Assembly: GCA_025056175.1 (NCBI GenBank)
Contig: JANWWK010000034.1
Span: 1 to 47,011 of the forward strand
From: Anaerolineales bacterium
GTDB taxonomy: Bacteria; Chloroflexota; Anaerolineae; Anaerolineales; Villigracilaceae
Length of the DNA stretch: 47,011 nt
Direction: 5' to 3'
Translations under genes and position numbers: made by a program
Notes under the pieces: model-generated
Told to the model about the DNA's origin: nothing
Seen by the model: the letters and a program-made list of their open reading frames with translations, nothing else
The model's database searches: none
Shown: positions 1-12,988 of the stretch, piece by piece
How the letters are laid out: each line of letters starts with the position of its first letter
Position numbering within the stretch: the first letter of the stretch is position 1

Positions 1-1629
1 AGTCCGGGCCGCAAACGCCTGCTGAACCAGAAGTGCGCGCTCGCCCTTGAAATGTACTATGGCCCGGAGCGGGAAAGTGTGGCAGCAAAACTGGCACTGC
101 ACTACGAAGCCGCCGGCGAATGGGTCAAAGCCTTCACCTGCTGGAAAGCCGCCGCCCGCAACGCCTATCGTCTGGCTTCGTTCTACGAGTGCGTAGAAGC
201 CTATCACCGCGCCGAACGCTTGTTGTCGCGCGCCATCGGGCTGAACGACGAACAGATTTATGAATTGTACGTTCACTGGATGACACTGGCCTTCGACAAC
301 GACGATGCACCCGAACTGGAGCGTCTGAGCCAGAGTTTGGGCGTTTTGGGCCGAGAACGCGCCAGCGACCTGCTGACGGGCGCCTCCTTTACGGCACTCA
401 GCCAGGCACACATGGCGCGCAACCAGTTTGAGCAAGCCTATCAGGCTGCCATGGATGGTTTTTCGCATGTGGTGCGCAGCGGCAACCTGGCCGAGATGGC
501 ACGTTTGATGGTCTGGCAGGGAACTTCTCTGTTGATGCTGGGACGCATCGAAGAGGCGCGCCGCTGGTTCCTGCGCGCCCTGGAGACCACCCAGTCCGCG
601 CAGGAAGCAACGCTGATAACCTACCGCGCTGACGCCAAATGTCAGATGAGCATCATCGAAAACCTGGCGGGCTTCCCTTCACGCGCCTTAGACTATGCCC
701 GGCAATCGATTGAAGAGGCCGAAACGGTCGGTTATCTGTATGGGAAAATCCTGGCACATAGCGCACAGGCACTCGCCTATTACCTTCACGGCGAACCTGC
801 CAAAGGCCGCGAAGCCTGCCTGCGAGGCCTCTCGCTGCTGGGACAACTCTCAATCTGGCGCACAATAGCCTACCTGGATATTTACTGTGCCATGAATGAA
901 CTGGAAATGGGGCTGATAGGGCCAGCCTGGAAGCACGCCCATCACGCCATTGAACTCGGTCGCAAATACGGGCATGGAGAAATCACCGCGTTGGGGTATG
1001 TGGTTCTGGGCGACTTGCACACCCACCTGCAACACTTTGACAAAGCCTTACAGGCGTATGAGCAAAGTTACATCGCTGCCGGGGCGCATTTCATCCGCTG
1101 TATGAGTTTGCATCGGCGCGGCTACGCGCTGGTACGGCAGGGACATTCGAGCGGCCTGGTTCAGGTCTCACAAGCGTTTGAAATTGCCAAAACACTTGAG
1201 ATGGGCGGCCTGCTCCTGCTGGTAGCGACGAGCGAACTCTCGGCACTGGCCGATGCCGGAGATGCTGCAAGCTTTGAGCCGCGGGCTGAATGGTTTCTCT
1301 CTGAGGCTCCCCCGCGTCTGGGGGCGGAACTGCCGCTTTACACCATCAAACGGCTGCGCGCCCGCCTGCTCTTGAGGCAGGGAAAACCCGTCCAGGCATT
1401 GGAAATGCTCGCCAACACCATCGCCTGGTATCACGACCATCAGTACCGCTGGTTGGAGCTGGAATGCCTGCAAATTCAAGCACAGGCGCTCGAAGCAAAT
1501 GGGCAAAACGCCGCTTCGGTGCACGCACAAATCGAAGATTTGCTGGACGAGTTGGAGAACGGCCTGGAAGATGCCCCCATCTTGTTCGAGTGGCAAACGT
1601 TTTGGGAAAATTACCGCCGCAGGCTGTAG
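1..1629 (+). CDS. C-terminal part of a large TPR-type signalling/transcription regulator (partial)
   Basis: The reading frame is open from base 1, so the true start lies upstream and only about 542 C-terminal residues are visible. They are almost entirely alpha-helical and TPR-like, with recurring pairs such as ALHYEAAGEWVKAFTCWKAA near the start and DKALQAYEQSYIAAG later. The first visible stretch (basic residues, then the LALHYEAAG type motif and a helix ending in AYRLASFYECVEAYHRAE) is what typically follows the NACHT/AAA ATPase in SARP-, LuxR- or adenylate-cyclase-associated regulators of the Chloroflexota and Actinobacteria. Family assignment is therefore by resemblance: a STAND-type ATPase regulator whose TPR array is the sensor or scaffold. 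No output domain is visible downstream of the repeats. It converges on the mreB-like gene across a 35-base gap. Confidence 0.7.
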   Translation, partial: SPGRKRLLNQKCALALEMYYGPERESVAAKLALHYEAAGEWVKAFTCWKAAARNAYRLASFYECVEAYHRAERLLSRAIGLNDEQIYELYVHWMTLAFDNDDAPELERLSQSLGVLGRERASDLLTGASFTALSQAHMARNQFEQAYQAAMDGFSHVVRSGNLAEMARLMVWQGTSLLMLGRIEEARRWFLRALETTQSAQEATLITYRADAKCQMSIIENLAGFPSRALDYARQSIEEAETVGYLYGKILAHSAQALAYYLHGEPAKGREACLRGLSLLGQLSIWRTIAYLDIYCAMNELEMGLIGPAWKHAHHAIELGRKYGHGEITALGYVVLGDLHTHLQHFDKALQAYEQSYIAAGAHFIRCMSLHRRGYALVRQGHSSGLVQVSQAFEIAKTLEMGGLLLLVATSELSALADAGDAASFEPRAEWFLSEAPPRLGAELPLYTIKRLRARLLLRQGKPVQALEMLANTIAWYHDHQYRWLELECLQIQAQALEANGQNAASVHAQIEDLLDELENGLEDAPILFEWQTFWENYRRRL

Positions 1630-1664
1630 TGTGTAAATGTATCGCGCACTCCATCTGATTCAGT

Positions 1665-2672
1665 TCACACCTGGGGCAAATTGCGGCGCAAGAGATTGTA
1701 CATCCCCAGTCCACGCGCGGCGCCTTCGGCCACGCAGGTCAGCGGGTTATCTACCAGATAGGCGGGAATGCCCAGCGATTTGGTCAGCAGTTTATCGATG
1801 CCGCGCAACAGCGCGCCGCCGCCGGTCAACGCCAGGCCGCGGTCAATAATGTCGGAGACCAGTTCGGGGGGGGTCTTTTCCAGCACGCGGCGGCAGGTTT
1901 CGGTCACGGCTTTGAGCGGTTCCTGCAAGGCTTCCACAATTTCACCGGTCGTCAATGTGACGGGGCGGGGCAGGCTGGTCACCTGGTCCAGGCCCTGCAC
2001 TTCCATGCTTTGCTCGGTATCCTGCGGCACGGCTGCGCCAATTTTGATTTTCAACTGTTCGGCGGTGTATGTTGAGATGATAATGCCATACTTGCGGCGC
2101 GTGTAGTTGACAATGGCTTCATCCATTTGCTGACCACCCGCACGCATGGTTTCGGCAGCGACAATGCCATACATTGCCAGCACAGCCGCCTGCGTTGCGC
2201 CGCCGCCCAGGCAGGCCACCATGTTGCCCGAAGGAGAGTTGATGGGCAAATCTACGCCCAAAGCGGCTGCCAGCGGCTGCTGGATGAGGTAGGCTTCGCG
2301 TGCTCCCGCCTGCAGGATGGCCTCGTGAACGGCACGACTTTCCACGCTCGTCACACCGTACGGCACGCTAATCATCACGTTCGGCTTGAAAATGCGCCAC
2401 GGACCGCTGACGCGCTGCAACAAAGCCCACAGCAAACGTTCGGTAATTTCATAATCGGCAATTACGCCGTTCAGGAGCGGGCGGGCAATTTCAAGCGTAT
2501 CCGGCACACGGCCTTCCATATCGTGCGCCGGTTTACCGACTTCGACAATTCGCTGGTCGGCGACATCAATGGCTACAACGGTTGGCTCTTCGATAACCAC
2601 CCGCTGGCCTTCGGCCACGCGCGTGTACATGGTGCCCAGGTCAATACCCAGGTCTTTCGAGAATCCTGCCAT
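1665..2672 (-). CDS. MreB-like actin-family protein with substituted catalytic motifs
   Basis: 335 residues, full length for MreB. The N-terminal phosphate-1 motif is present (DLGTMYT, residues 11-17), as are an interdomain SVPYGVTSVESRAV region and the adenosine motif LTGGGALLRG followed by DNPLTCVAEGAARG. The catalytic centre is changed. The usual EEP, which carries the glutamate implicated in hydrolysis, reads QQP (Gln131-Gln132), and the usual phosphate-2 motif DIGGGTTE reads CLGGGATQ (residues 154-161). I checked both on the complement strand. Canonical MreB forms membrane-associated filaments that guide cell-wall synthesis. This copy probably binds nucleotide but hydrolyses it poorly, so it may be a regulatory or co-polymerising paralogue. 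It starts 9 bases after the atpC stop and so is the last gene of the atp operon; its Shine-Dalgarno sequence is weak. Family call firm, function inferred. Confidence 0.88.
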   Translation of the reverse strand: MAGFSKDLGIDLGTMYTRVAEGQRVVIEEPTVVAIDVADQRIVEVGKPAHDMEGRVPDTLEIARPLLNGVIADYEITERLLWALLQRVSGPWRIFKPNVMISVPYGVTSVESRAVHEAILQAGAREAYLIQQPLAAALGVDLPINSPSGNMVACLGGGATQAAVLAMYGIVAAETMRAGGQQMDEAIVNYTRRKYGIIISTYTAEQLKIKIGAAVPQDTEQSMEVQGLDQVTSLPRPVTLTTGEIVEALQEPLKAVTETCRRVLEKTPPELVSDIIDRGLALTGGGALLRGIDKLLTKSLGIPAYLVDNPLTCVAEGAARGLGMYNLLRRNLPQV

Positions 2673-2681
2673 GGGGTTGGT

Positions 2682-3116
2682 TTACTCTTCGTAAGAGGGT
2701 TTTTTGCCAGCGCGGAAACGCTTAGCGGCTTCGATGCGCAGGTTCGAGCGGCGCAGAGCGGCTTCCAACGCCAGCAACGTATCGACATCACCAGGTTTGA
2801 CCTTTGCCAGTGCCTCTTCGGCGCGTTTGCGGGCGGCTTCGGCGCGCGCCACGTCAATTTCTTCTACATTTTCAGCGGCATCGGCCAAAACGGTGACAAT
2901 CTCCGGCTGAACTTCGGCAACCCCGCCGGCCACTGTGAAAATTTGTTCTTCGCCACGGGCGCGCACGCGGATAATGCCATATTTGAGGGTCGTCAGCAAT
3001 GGAGCGTGATGCGGCAAAATGCCCATCTCACCCGCTGTGCCGGGCAACACCACAATATCGGCCTCACCCTGATACACCATACGGTCTTGAGAGACGATTT
3101 CACAACGAATTGGCAT
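2682..3116 (-). CDS. atpC: F1Fo ATP synthase epsilon subunit
   Basis: 144 residues from the ATG at 3116, chosen over an upstream in-frame ATG because GGAGAA sits just before it. The N-terminal beta-sandwich is typical: MPIRCEIVSQDRMVYQGEAD, then GTAGEMGILPHHAPLLTTLK. It is followed by a two-helix C-terminal domain rich in Ala, Arg and Glu. Epsilon sits on the central stalk of F1, couples rotation to catalysis and can inhibit ATP hydrolysis through its C-terminal helices. It is separated from atpD by 83 bases holding a strong inverted repeat and is followed closely by the mreB-like gene. Confidence 0.95.
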   Translation of the reverse strand: MPIRCEIVSQDRMVYQGEADIVVLPGTAGEMGILPHHAPLLTTLKYGIIRVRARGEEQIFTVAGGVAEVQPEIVTVLADAAENVEEIDVARAEAARKRAEEALAKVKPGDVDTLLALEAALRRSNLRIEAAKRFRAGKKPSYEE

Positions 3117-3133
3117 AAAAAGTTCTCCGCTTT

Positions 3134-3176
3134 CAGGGGTCATGTATCAGAAGATTTGCCTGATACATGACCCCTG
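3134..3176. repeat. Perfect 17-bp inverted repeat between atpD and atpC
   Basis: The arms caggggtcatgtatcag (3134-3150) and its exact reverse complement (3160-3176) flank a 9-base loop. On the operon transcript this would form a strong hairpin in the atpD-atpC gap. There is no U-tract after it in the minus direction, so a classical terminator is not supported. It could stabilise or process the mRNA, or attenuate downstream expression. Confidence 0.85.
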
Positions 3177-3199
3177 ACACAGGACACCTGAGACTTCGA

Positions 3200-5519
<2,320 letters not shown>

Positions 5520-5561
5520 AAGGTCTCCCTGTATCGAAACCAGCCCAATACGTCATACGCA

Positions 5562-7217
5562 TTATGCCTGCCAGGTAGCTTTGAAGGTGGAAAGCGCTTC
5601 ACGCAGTCTGGCTTCAGTTTCGGACGTAATTTGCTTCTTTTCGAGGATGTCTTTGCCGATTTCGGGATACGATTGGTCGAGGAACTTAATCAGGTCGGCT
5701 TCCCACTGGCGCATTTTTTCTACCGGCACATCATCGGCATAACCCTGCGTGCCGGCAAAAATGACCATCACCTGATGTTCGAGCGCCACCGGAGCATATT
5801 GCGGTTGTTTGAGAATTTCCTGCATCCGCCGTCCGCGATTGAGTTGCGCCTGGGTGGCCTTATCCAGGTCAGAGCCGAATTGAGCAAACGCGGCCAATTC
5901 GCGGTAAGCAGCCATATCCAGGCGCAAGCGCCCGGCCACCTGCCGCATCGCCTTGAGCTGGGCCGCGCCGCCCACGCGCGAGACGGAGATACCAACGTTA
6001 ATAGCCGGACGAATGCCGGCGTTGAACAGGTTTGATTCGAGATAAATCTGCCCGTCGGTAATCGAAATAACGTTGGTCGGAACGTAGGCTGAAACATCGC
6101 CCAGCAGAGTCTCAATGATGGGCAGAGCGGTCAGCGAGCCGCCACTGCCGGCCACTTTGGCAACGGTATAGCCTTCGCCCTTCTCTTTGGCGGCCTGCTC
6201 CGCTTCATGCTTTGCCATGGGGCCGGTGTAGATTTTGCCATCCACCGCATCGGCTTTGGTGGCTTCGCCCTGGAAGCCCGCCTTGACGACGGCATAATTG
6301 ACCGAAAGGCGCGCGGCGCGTTCCAGCAAGCGAGAGTGGAGGTAGAACAAGTCACCGGGGTACGCTTCGCGGCCTGGTGGGCGGCGCAGAAGCAACGAGA
6401 CCTGGCGGTAGGCCCATGCGTGTTTGGAAAGGTCATCGTACACCACCAGCGCATCCCGGCCGGTTTCCATGAATTCCTCGCCAATGGCGCAACCGGCGTA
6501 GGGAGCAATGTATTGCAAAGCAGCGGCCTCATCTGCCGAAGCAACAACCACGATCGTGTGGTCCATCGCCCCGTAGCGTTCGAGCAGGGCCACCGTGCGA
6601 GCAATGGCAGCCTTCTTCTGGCCGATAGCAACGTAAATGCAGATGAGGTTCTTCCCTTTCTGGTTGATGATGGTATCAATCGCAATCGCGGTCTTGCCGG
6701 TCTGTCGGTCGCCGATAATAAGTTCACGCTGACCGCGCCCGATCGGAATCATCGCATCAATCGCCTTGATGCCGGTTTGAACCGGCGTATCCACATCCTG
6801 ACGCTGGACGACACCCGGCGCAATGCGCTCAATGGGGCGGTAACCGCTGAACTGAATCGGGCCTTTGCCGTCAATCGGTTCGCCCAGCGCGTTCACCACG
6901 CGTCCAATCAACCCATCCCCAACGGGAACAGAAGCAATTCGTCCCGTGCCGCGCACGGTCATCCCTTCGGTGATTTCGGAGTAATCTCCCATGATGATGA
7001 CGCCCACACTGTCTTCTTCCAGGTTGAAGGCCGTCCCCATCACACCGTTCTCAAACCGCACCAGTTCCTGCGCGCGGATATTCGCCAGACCTTCGACGCG
7101 CGCAATGCCGTCACCGGCTTCAATCACGCGGCCAATATCGCTGACGCTGATTTGCGGCTGAAACGCTTCAATTTGCTTCTGAAAATCGCTGGTGATTTGT
7201 TTTATCAGGTCGGTCAT
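5562..7217 (-). CDS. atpA: F1Fo ATP synthase alpha subunit
   Basis: 551 residues from the ATG at 7217, which is preceded by GGAGG; an upstream in-frame ATG lacks such a site. Motifs: P-loop GDRQTGKT (169-176), the [17 protein letters not shown] strand, and the [10 protein letters not shown] to [12 protein letters not shown] segment with the downstream arginine-finger region SVSRVGG. Between LLERAARLS and [12 protein letters not shown] there is an insertion of about 50 residues (roughly 307-357) relative to the E. coli protein. Alpha holds the non-catalytic nucleotide sites. This is the first gene of the operon; neither atpH (delta) nor any Fo gene is next to it, because the neighbouring gene is divergent sat-cysC. 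Confidence 0.97.
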   Translation of the reverse strand: MTDLIKQITSDFQKQIEAFQPQISVSDIGRVIEAGDGIARVEGLANIRAQELVRFENGVMGTAFNLEEDSVGVIIMGDYSEITEGMTVRGTGRIASVPVGDGLIGRVVNALGEPIDGKGPIQFSGYRPIERIAPGVVQRQDVDTPVQTGIKAIDAMIPIGRGQRELIIGDRQTGKTAIAIDTIINQKGKNLICIYVAIGQKKAAIARTVALLERYGAMDHTIVVVASADEAAALQYIAPYAGCAIGEEFMETGRDALVVYDDLSKHAWAYRQVSLLLRRPPGREAYPGDLFYLHSRLLERAARLSVNYAVVKAGFQGEATKADAVDGKIYTGPMAKHEAEQAAKEKGEGYTVAKVAGSGGSLTALPIIETLLGDVSAYVPTNVISITDGQIYLESNLFNAGIRPAINVGISVSRVGGAAQLKAMRQVAGRLRLDMAAYRELAAFAQFGSDLDKATQAQLNRGRRMQEILKQPQYAPVALEHQVMVIFAGTQGYADDVPVEKMRQWEADLIKFLDQSYPEIGKDILEKKQITSETEARLREALSTFKATWQA

Positions 7218-7320
7218 TTCGCCTCCACGCCAAACATTTTCCTGCCTTTGGGATTTCTTAATTTCGTCGTCTGAATGCCTTAAATTCAAAGCCAATTCTG
7301 GGGGTTTTCAGAACAGGCTA

Positions 7321-9142
<1,822 letters not shown>

Positions 9143-9159
9143 ATTCGTCAGTTAATCCC

Positions 9160-9192
9160 GCCGGCTGGGGGAAATTTTTCTCCCCAGCCGGC
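9160..9192 (+). terminator. GC-rich hairpin after sat-cysC (possible terminator)
   Basis: The arms gccggctgggg (9160-9170) and ccccagccggc (9182-9192) form a perfect 11-bp stem 17 bases after the stop codon. The U residues lie in the loop and no T-run follows, so termination may be partial. It could allow read-through into the glycosyltransferase gene. Confidence 0.45.
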
Positions 9193-9211
9193 CTCTCAGT
9201 CGCTTGCTTGC

Positions 9212-10855
9212 GTGTCATCCGCATCTCCTCCGCTTTTGTCTCGCCTTTTCCTTCTGCTCCTGCTCCTGCTTGCCCTGTTTGCCGGGTGGTCGGTGTGGTA
9301 CGCCACCCCTGCCGGCCTGGGGCTGACCAACGACTCCGCTGCTTATCTCGGAGGCGCGCGTTCGATTCTGGCTGGAACGGGGTATAGTGACATCTGGCTC
9401 GACAGCACCCTGGAAGCAATTACACACTACCCGCCGCTGCTCTCGCTGACCTTAAGCCTGCTGAGCCGGCTCAGCGGCCTGGACCCCTACCGCACCGCCC
9501 GCGTTCTGCACATCTTGCTGTTTTCTGCCAACACCGTCCTGATGGGATGGCTGGGTTGGCGTCTGAGCGCTTCCCAAACCTGGGGACGTTTGGGCATTGC
9601 ACTGTTTCCGGCCTTTCTATTTGCCACCAACGCCGACCTGCTACGCATCCATGCCCAGGTATTGAGCGAACCACTCTTCCTGTTTTTCTCCCTGCTGGCA
9701 TTTCTGACATTCGATGTTGCCCTGCAACGTTCGCCCAACCCGGCTTTTGGCTCACCCCTAACAGCACCTGCTTCGCCAATCAACGCTCACCGCTCCTTGA
9801 TTACGGATTACGGCTTATGGACAACCGGCTTTCTCACTGGCCTGGCCTTTCTGACCCGCTATTCGGGCCTGGCGCTCATCGCCACCTTCCTGATAGCAAT
9901 TTTCCTGCTTAGCCCCACTCTGCGTCGAAAACAAACACTGCTTTTTCTGGCTGGGGTCATTCCGCCGGTGGCAGGCTGGTTGCTGCGCAACGCCCTTGTG
10001 GCCGATTCCGTCACCAACCGCACCGTTCACTTCAACCCTATCGAACTTTCCAACATTCGCACCGGCCTGTGGAACGTGGCACACTTTCTCTCCCCCCTGC
10101 CCGGTCTGGCAGAATGGCTGTTTGGGAGCGGTCTGTTACAGATTTTGCTCATCCTCTTCGGAGTAGGCCTGCTAGGCTGGTTAAGCCATCGCGCATGGAT
10201 GGCGCGTCAAGACACCAGCGCCCTCGCCTTCACAACGGCGCTCTACGTCTTCGGCTATCTCGGCGCGGTGTTGTTCTCCATGAGCTTCTTTGATGCCAGC
10301 ACCAAATTTCAACCGCGCATCCTTGCGCCGCTCTACGTTTCATGGATGCTCTTGCTCACCGCGGGGCTGAGCGCGCTTATCGGCCAAAACCACCTGCGGC
10401 TTGCCCTTGCAGGAGCGCTGACCCTGATGGCGGTTGTCTTTTCTGGCTTCGGCATATCGCGGGAAATCACCTCTTTGCGCGCAATGGACGGTTTAGGCTA
10501 TGCTTCGTGGCGCTGGCGTCAGGCCGAAGTGATGGCCTATTTGCGCCGTCTACCGCCAGAGATTGCCATCTACACCAATTCGCCACCCGCGGTTTATCAC
10601 GTCACCGGACGCGCCAGCCGCGTCATCCCCAGCACGCTTGACCCCGTCAGCGGCCTGCCGCGCAGAGACTATGAGCAAACACTGGCCGAAATGCGCGCCG
10701 AACTGCTCGCCGGGCGCGCCGTGCTGGCCTTGTTCGAGGTTTCAAGCCTGGAAGAAGCCTTTGGCGAGCAAGTTGCGTTACAATTCAAAGGCCTTCCCCT
10801 GCTTCTCAAAGCGCAGGGGCATGTGCTGTATGGAAACGTGGAGATAAACAAATGA
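9212..10855 (+). CDS. GT-C fold membrane glycosyltransferase (GT39/ArnT-like)
   Basis: 547 residues from a GTG start (no good Shine-Dalgarno; the next ATG would remove the first membrane helix). A first transmembrane helix (SRLFLLLLLLLALFAGWSVWY) is followed by an extracytoplasmic loop with LTNDSAAYLGGARSILAGTGY, the place where GT-C enzymes carry their catalytic acidic residue. Many further hydrophobic helices and a C-terminal soluble segment follow. GT39/ArnT/PMT-type enzymes transfer sugars from polyprenyl-linked donors outside the membrane. The stop overlaps the ATG of the SDR gene (ATGA), placing it in the nonulosonate operon. Residues around 173-205 look like a translated copy of an intergenic repeat (see findings). 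Exact substrate unknown. Confidence 0.75.
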   Translation: MSSASPPLLSRLFLLLLLLLALFAGWSVWYATPAGLGLTNDSAAYLGGARSILAGTGYSDIWLDSTLEAITHYPPLLSLTLSLLSRLSGLDPYRTARVLHILLFSANTVLMGWLGWRLSASQTWGRLGIALFPAFLFATNADLLRIHAQVLSEPLFLFFSLLAFLTFDVALQRSPNPAFGSPLTAPASPINAHRSLITDYGLWTTGFLTGLAFLTRYSGLALIATFLIAIFLLSPTLRRKQTLLFLAGVIPPVAGWLLRNALVADSVTNRTVHFNPIELSNIRTGLWNVAHFLSPLPGLAEWLFGSGLLQILLILFGVGLLGWLSHRAWMARQDTSALAFTTALYVFGYLGAVLFSMSFFDASTKFQPRILAPLYVSWMLLLTAGLSALIGQNHLRLALAGALTLMAVVFSGFGISREITSLRAMDGLGYASWRWRQAEVMAYLRRLPPEIAIYTNSPPAVYHVTGRASRVIPSTLDPVSGLPRRDYEQTLAEMRAELLAGRAVLALFEVSSLEEAFGEQVALQFKGLPLLLKAQGHVLYGNVEINK

Positions 10856-11682
10856 AAATTCAAGACAAATTCGACCTGACCGGGCGCACGGCCATCGTCA
10901 CCGGCGGAGCCGGCCTGCTCGGCGTAGAATTTTGCCGCACCCTGGCCGAAGCGGGTGCCGCGGTAGCGGTGGTAGATTTGAACGCCGAAAAATGCGCTGC
11001 CGTCGCCGAGGACCTCACCCGCGCCGGATATTCAGTCCTCAGCGCACCCACCGACATCACCCGCCCCGAATCGGTACAGGCGATGATCGAAAAAGTGCTG
11101 GCAGCATTTGGACGGATAGACATCCTGGTCAATAGCGCCGCGCTCGACCCTAAATTCGACCCGGAAGCACTTGCCAAAGGCATCACCCCCGGCCGCTTCG
11201 AGGATTATCCTCTGGAACAATGGAACGCTGCGCTCAACGTCAACCTGACCGGCACGTTTCTCGTTACGCAAGCAGTGGCGCGCCAGATGGTTGCACAGGG
11301 GAAAAAAGGCAGCATCATCAACATCTGCTCAACGTATGGGTTGAATGGGCCAGACCAGCGCATCTACCGCAAAGCCGACGGTTCGCAACCAGCCTACAAA
11401 CCAATTTATTACACCGTCACCAAAGCCGGCATGGTCGGCTTTACCAAATACCTGGCTGCTTACTACATGGGGACGGAGATTCGCGTCAATATGCTGACGC
11501 CTGGCGGCGTATACAACAATCACGATGAAACATTCGTGCAGAATTACGCCGCCAAAACCATTCTGGGCCGCATGGCGCGCAAAGATGAAATGAACGGTGC
11601 TTTACTCTTCCTGGCTTCCGATGCGTCATCCTACATGACCGGTAGTAACGTGGTCGTAGATGGCGGCTGGACGGCGTGGTAA
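10852..11682 (+). CDS. Short-chain dehydrogenase/reductase of the nonulosonate cluster
   Basis: 276 residues. Classical SDR features: TGGAGLLG cofactor loop (17-24), DLN after beta-2 (Asp42, suggesting NAD(H) preference), NSAA (94-97), Ser160, and the catalytic pair Tyr187/Lys191 in YTVTK. Substrate is not evident from sequence. It lies between a GT-C glycosyltransferase (4-base overlap) and the CMP-sialate synthetase fusion. Comparable SDRs sit in bacterial legionaminic/sialic acid gene sets (PtmA-like), so a sugar or sugar-nucleotide oxidoreduction is likely. Confidence 0.85.
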   Translation: MKIQDKFDLTGRTAIVTGGAGLLGVEFCRTLAEAGAAVAVVDLNAEKCAAVAEDLTRAGYSVLSAPTDITRPESVQAMIEKVLAAFGRIDILVNSAALDPKFDPEALAKGITPGRFEDYPLEQWNAALNVNLTGTFLVTQAVARQMVAQGKKGSIINICSTYGLNGPDQRIYRKADGSQPAYKPIYYTVTKAGMVGFTKYLAAYYMGTEIRVNMLTPGGVYNNHDETFVQNYAAKTILGRMARKDEMNGALLFLASDASSYMTGSNVVVDGGWTAW

Positions 11683-11758
11683 CAGAGACGAGGAACAGTT
11701 TCATAACCAATCCCTGAGACGGATAACTGAAAACCGAAGCCCAACAAAAGATAAACCA

Positions 11759-12988
11759 ATGACAGAAGTCCTGGCACTTATCCCCGCGCGGGGCGGGTCC
11801 AAAGGCATCCCGCGCAAGAACATCCGCCCGTTTTGCGGCTACCCGCTGATTGCCTATTCGATTGCCGCCGGCTTACAGGCCCAAACCGTCACGCGCGTCA
11901 TCGTCAGCACCGATGACGAGGAAATTGCCGCCGTAGCCCGTGCGTGGGGGGCCGAGACTCCCTTCCTGCGCCCGGCAGAATTTGCTCAAGACCAGACCAC
12001 CGACCTGCCGGTCTTTCAGCACGCCCTCTCGTGGCTGGCCGAACGTGAGGCGTATCGTCCAGATGTGGTCGTGCAGTTACGCCCCACCTCACCCATTCGC
12101 CCCGTTGGGCTGGTAGATGACGCGGTGCGAACCCTGCTCCGACATGCCGACGCCGATTCGGTGCGCGGAATCGTTCCGGCGGGCCAAAACCCACACAAGA
12201 TGTGGCGACTGCCAGGTGGTCTTGATTCCCCCATGAAAAACTTACTCGATGTCGAAGGCATTGAAGAACCGTATAACGCCCCCCGCCAGATTCTGCCCGA
12301 GGTCTACTGGCAAACCGGACACATAGACGCCATTCGTCCAGGGGTCATCTGGCGCGGCTCGATGAGCGGCAGAAACATCTATCCACTGCTGATTGACCCA
12401 AACTACACGGTTGACCTCGATAACCTGCGCGATTGGGCGCGTGCCGAGTGGCTGGCGCTCAACGGCGGGCTGAAGATGGTCTGGCCCGGACGCGCCAAAC
12501 GCCCAATGCCGGAAAAAATCGAACTGCTGGTGCTGGATTTCGACGGCGTGGTGACCGATAACCGCGTGTGGGTAGATGAACAAGGCCGCGAGATGGTCGC
12601 CGCGTATCGCAGCGACAGCCTGATAATCAGCCGCCTGCGCCGGGCTGGTACGGAGGTGGTCATTCTTTCCTCGGAAGTCAACCCGGTGGTGGCAGCGCGG
12701 GCGCGCAAGATGAACGTCGAAGCCATTCACGGAATCGGGCTGGATGAGAAGGCCAAAGTGCTGAAAAATCTGCTCGAATCGCGTAAAATCGAACCGTCGC
12801 GCGTTGCTTACATCGGCAACGACTTGAACGACTTGCCATGTTTCGAGCAGGTCGGCTGGGCCGTCGCCGTAGCCGATGCTCTACCCGAAGTATTGCGCGC
12901 CGCCGATTACGTGACCACCAGGCCGGGCGGTCACGGCGCGGTGCGCGAAGTGTGTGATTTGATACTTAAGGAGAAACCCCAATCATGA
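11759..12988 (+). CDS. neuA: CMP-nonulosonate (sialate) cytidylyltransferase fused to KdsC-like HAD phosphatase
   Basis: 409 residues from the ATG at 11759; an earlier in-frame codon would extend into the repeat-like spacer. The NeuA domain (1-235) starts LALIPARGGSKGIPRKN, binds CTP and has LRPTSPIR (108-114). The C-terminal domain (253-405) is a C0-type HAD phosphatase with all four motifs: DFDGVVTD (Asp260, Asp262), Ser304/Ser305, Lys331/Lys333 and GNDLND (Asp355, Asp358). NeuA activates a nonulosonic acid to its CMP form; the HAD domain would dephosphorylate a 9-phosphate intermediate first. The same domain order occurs in animal CMP-sialate synthetases. The stop overlaps neuB by ATGA. 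No Shine-Dalgarno; a GATAACTGA repeat lies about 30 bases upstream. Confidence 0.92.
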   Translation: MTEVLALIPARGGSKGIPRKNIRPFCGYPLIAYSIAAGLQAQTVTRVIVSTDDEEIAAVARAWGAETPFLRPAEFAQDQTTDLPVFQHALSWLAEREAYRPDVVVQLRPTSPIRPVGLVDDAVRTLLRHADADSVRGIVPAGQNPHKMWRLPGGLDSPMKNLLDVEGIEEPYNAPRQILPEVYWQTGHIDAIRPGVIWRGSMSGRNIYPLLIDPNYTVDLDNLRDWARAEWLALNGGLKMVWPGRAKRPMPEKIELLVLDFDGVVTDNRVWVDEQGREMVAAYRSDSLIISRLRRAGTEVVILSSEVNPVVAARARKMNVEAIHGIGLDEKAKVLKNLLESRKIEPSRVAYIGNDLNDLPCFEQVGWAVAVADALPEVLRAADYVTTRPGGHGAVREVCDLILKEKPQS

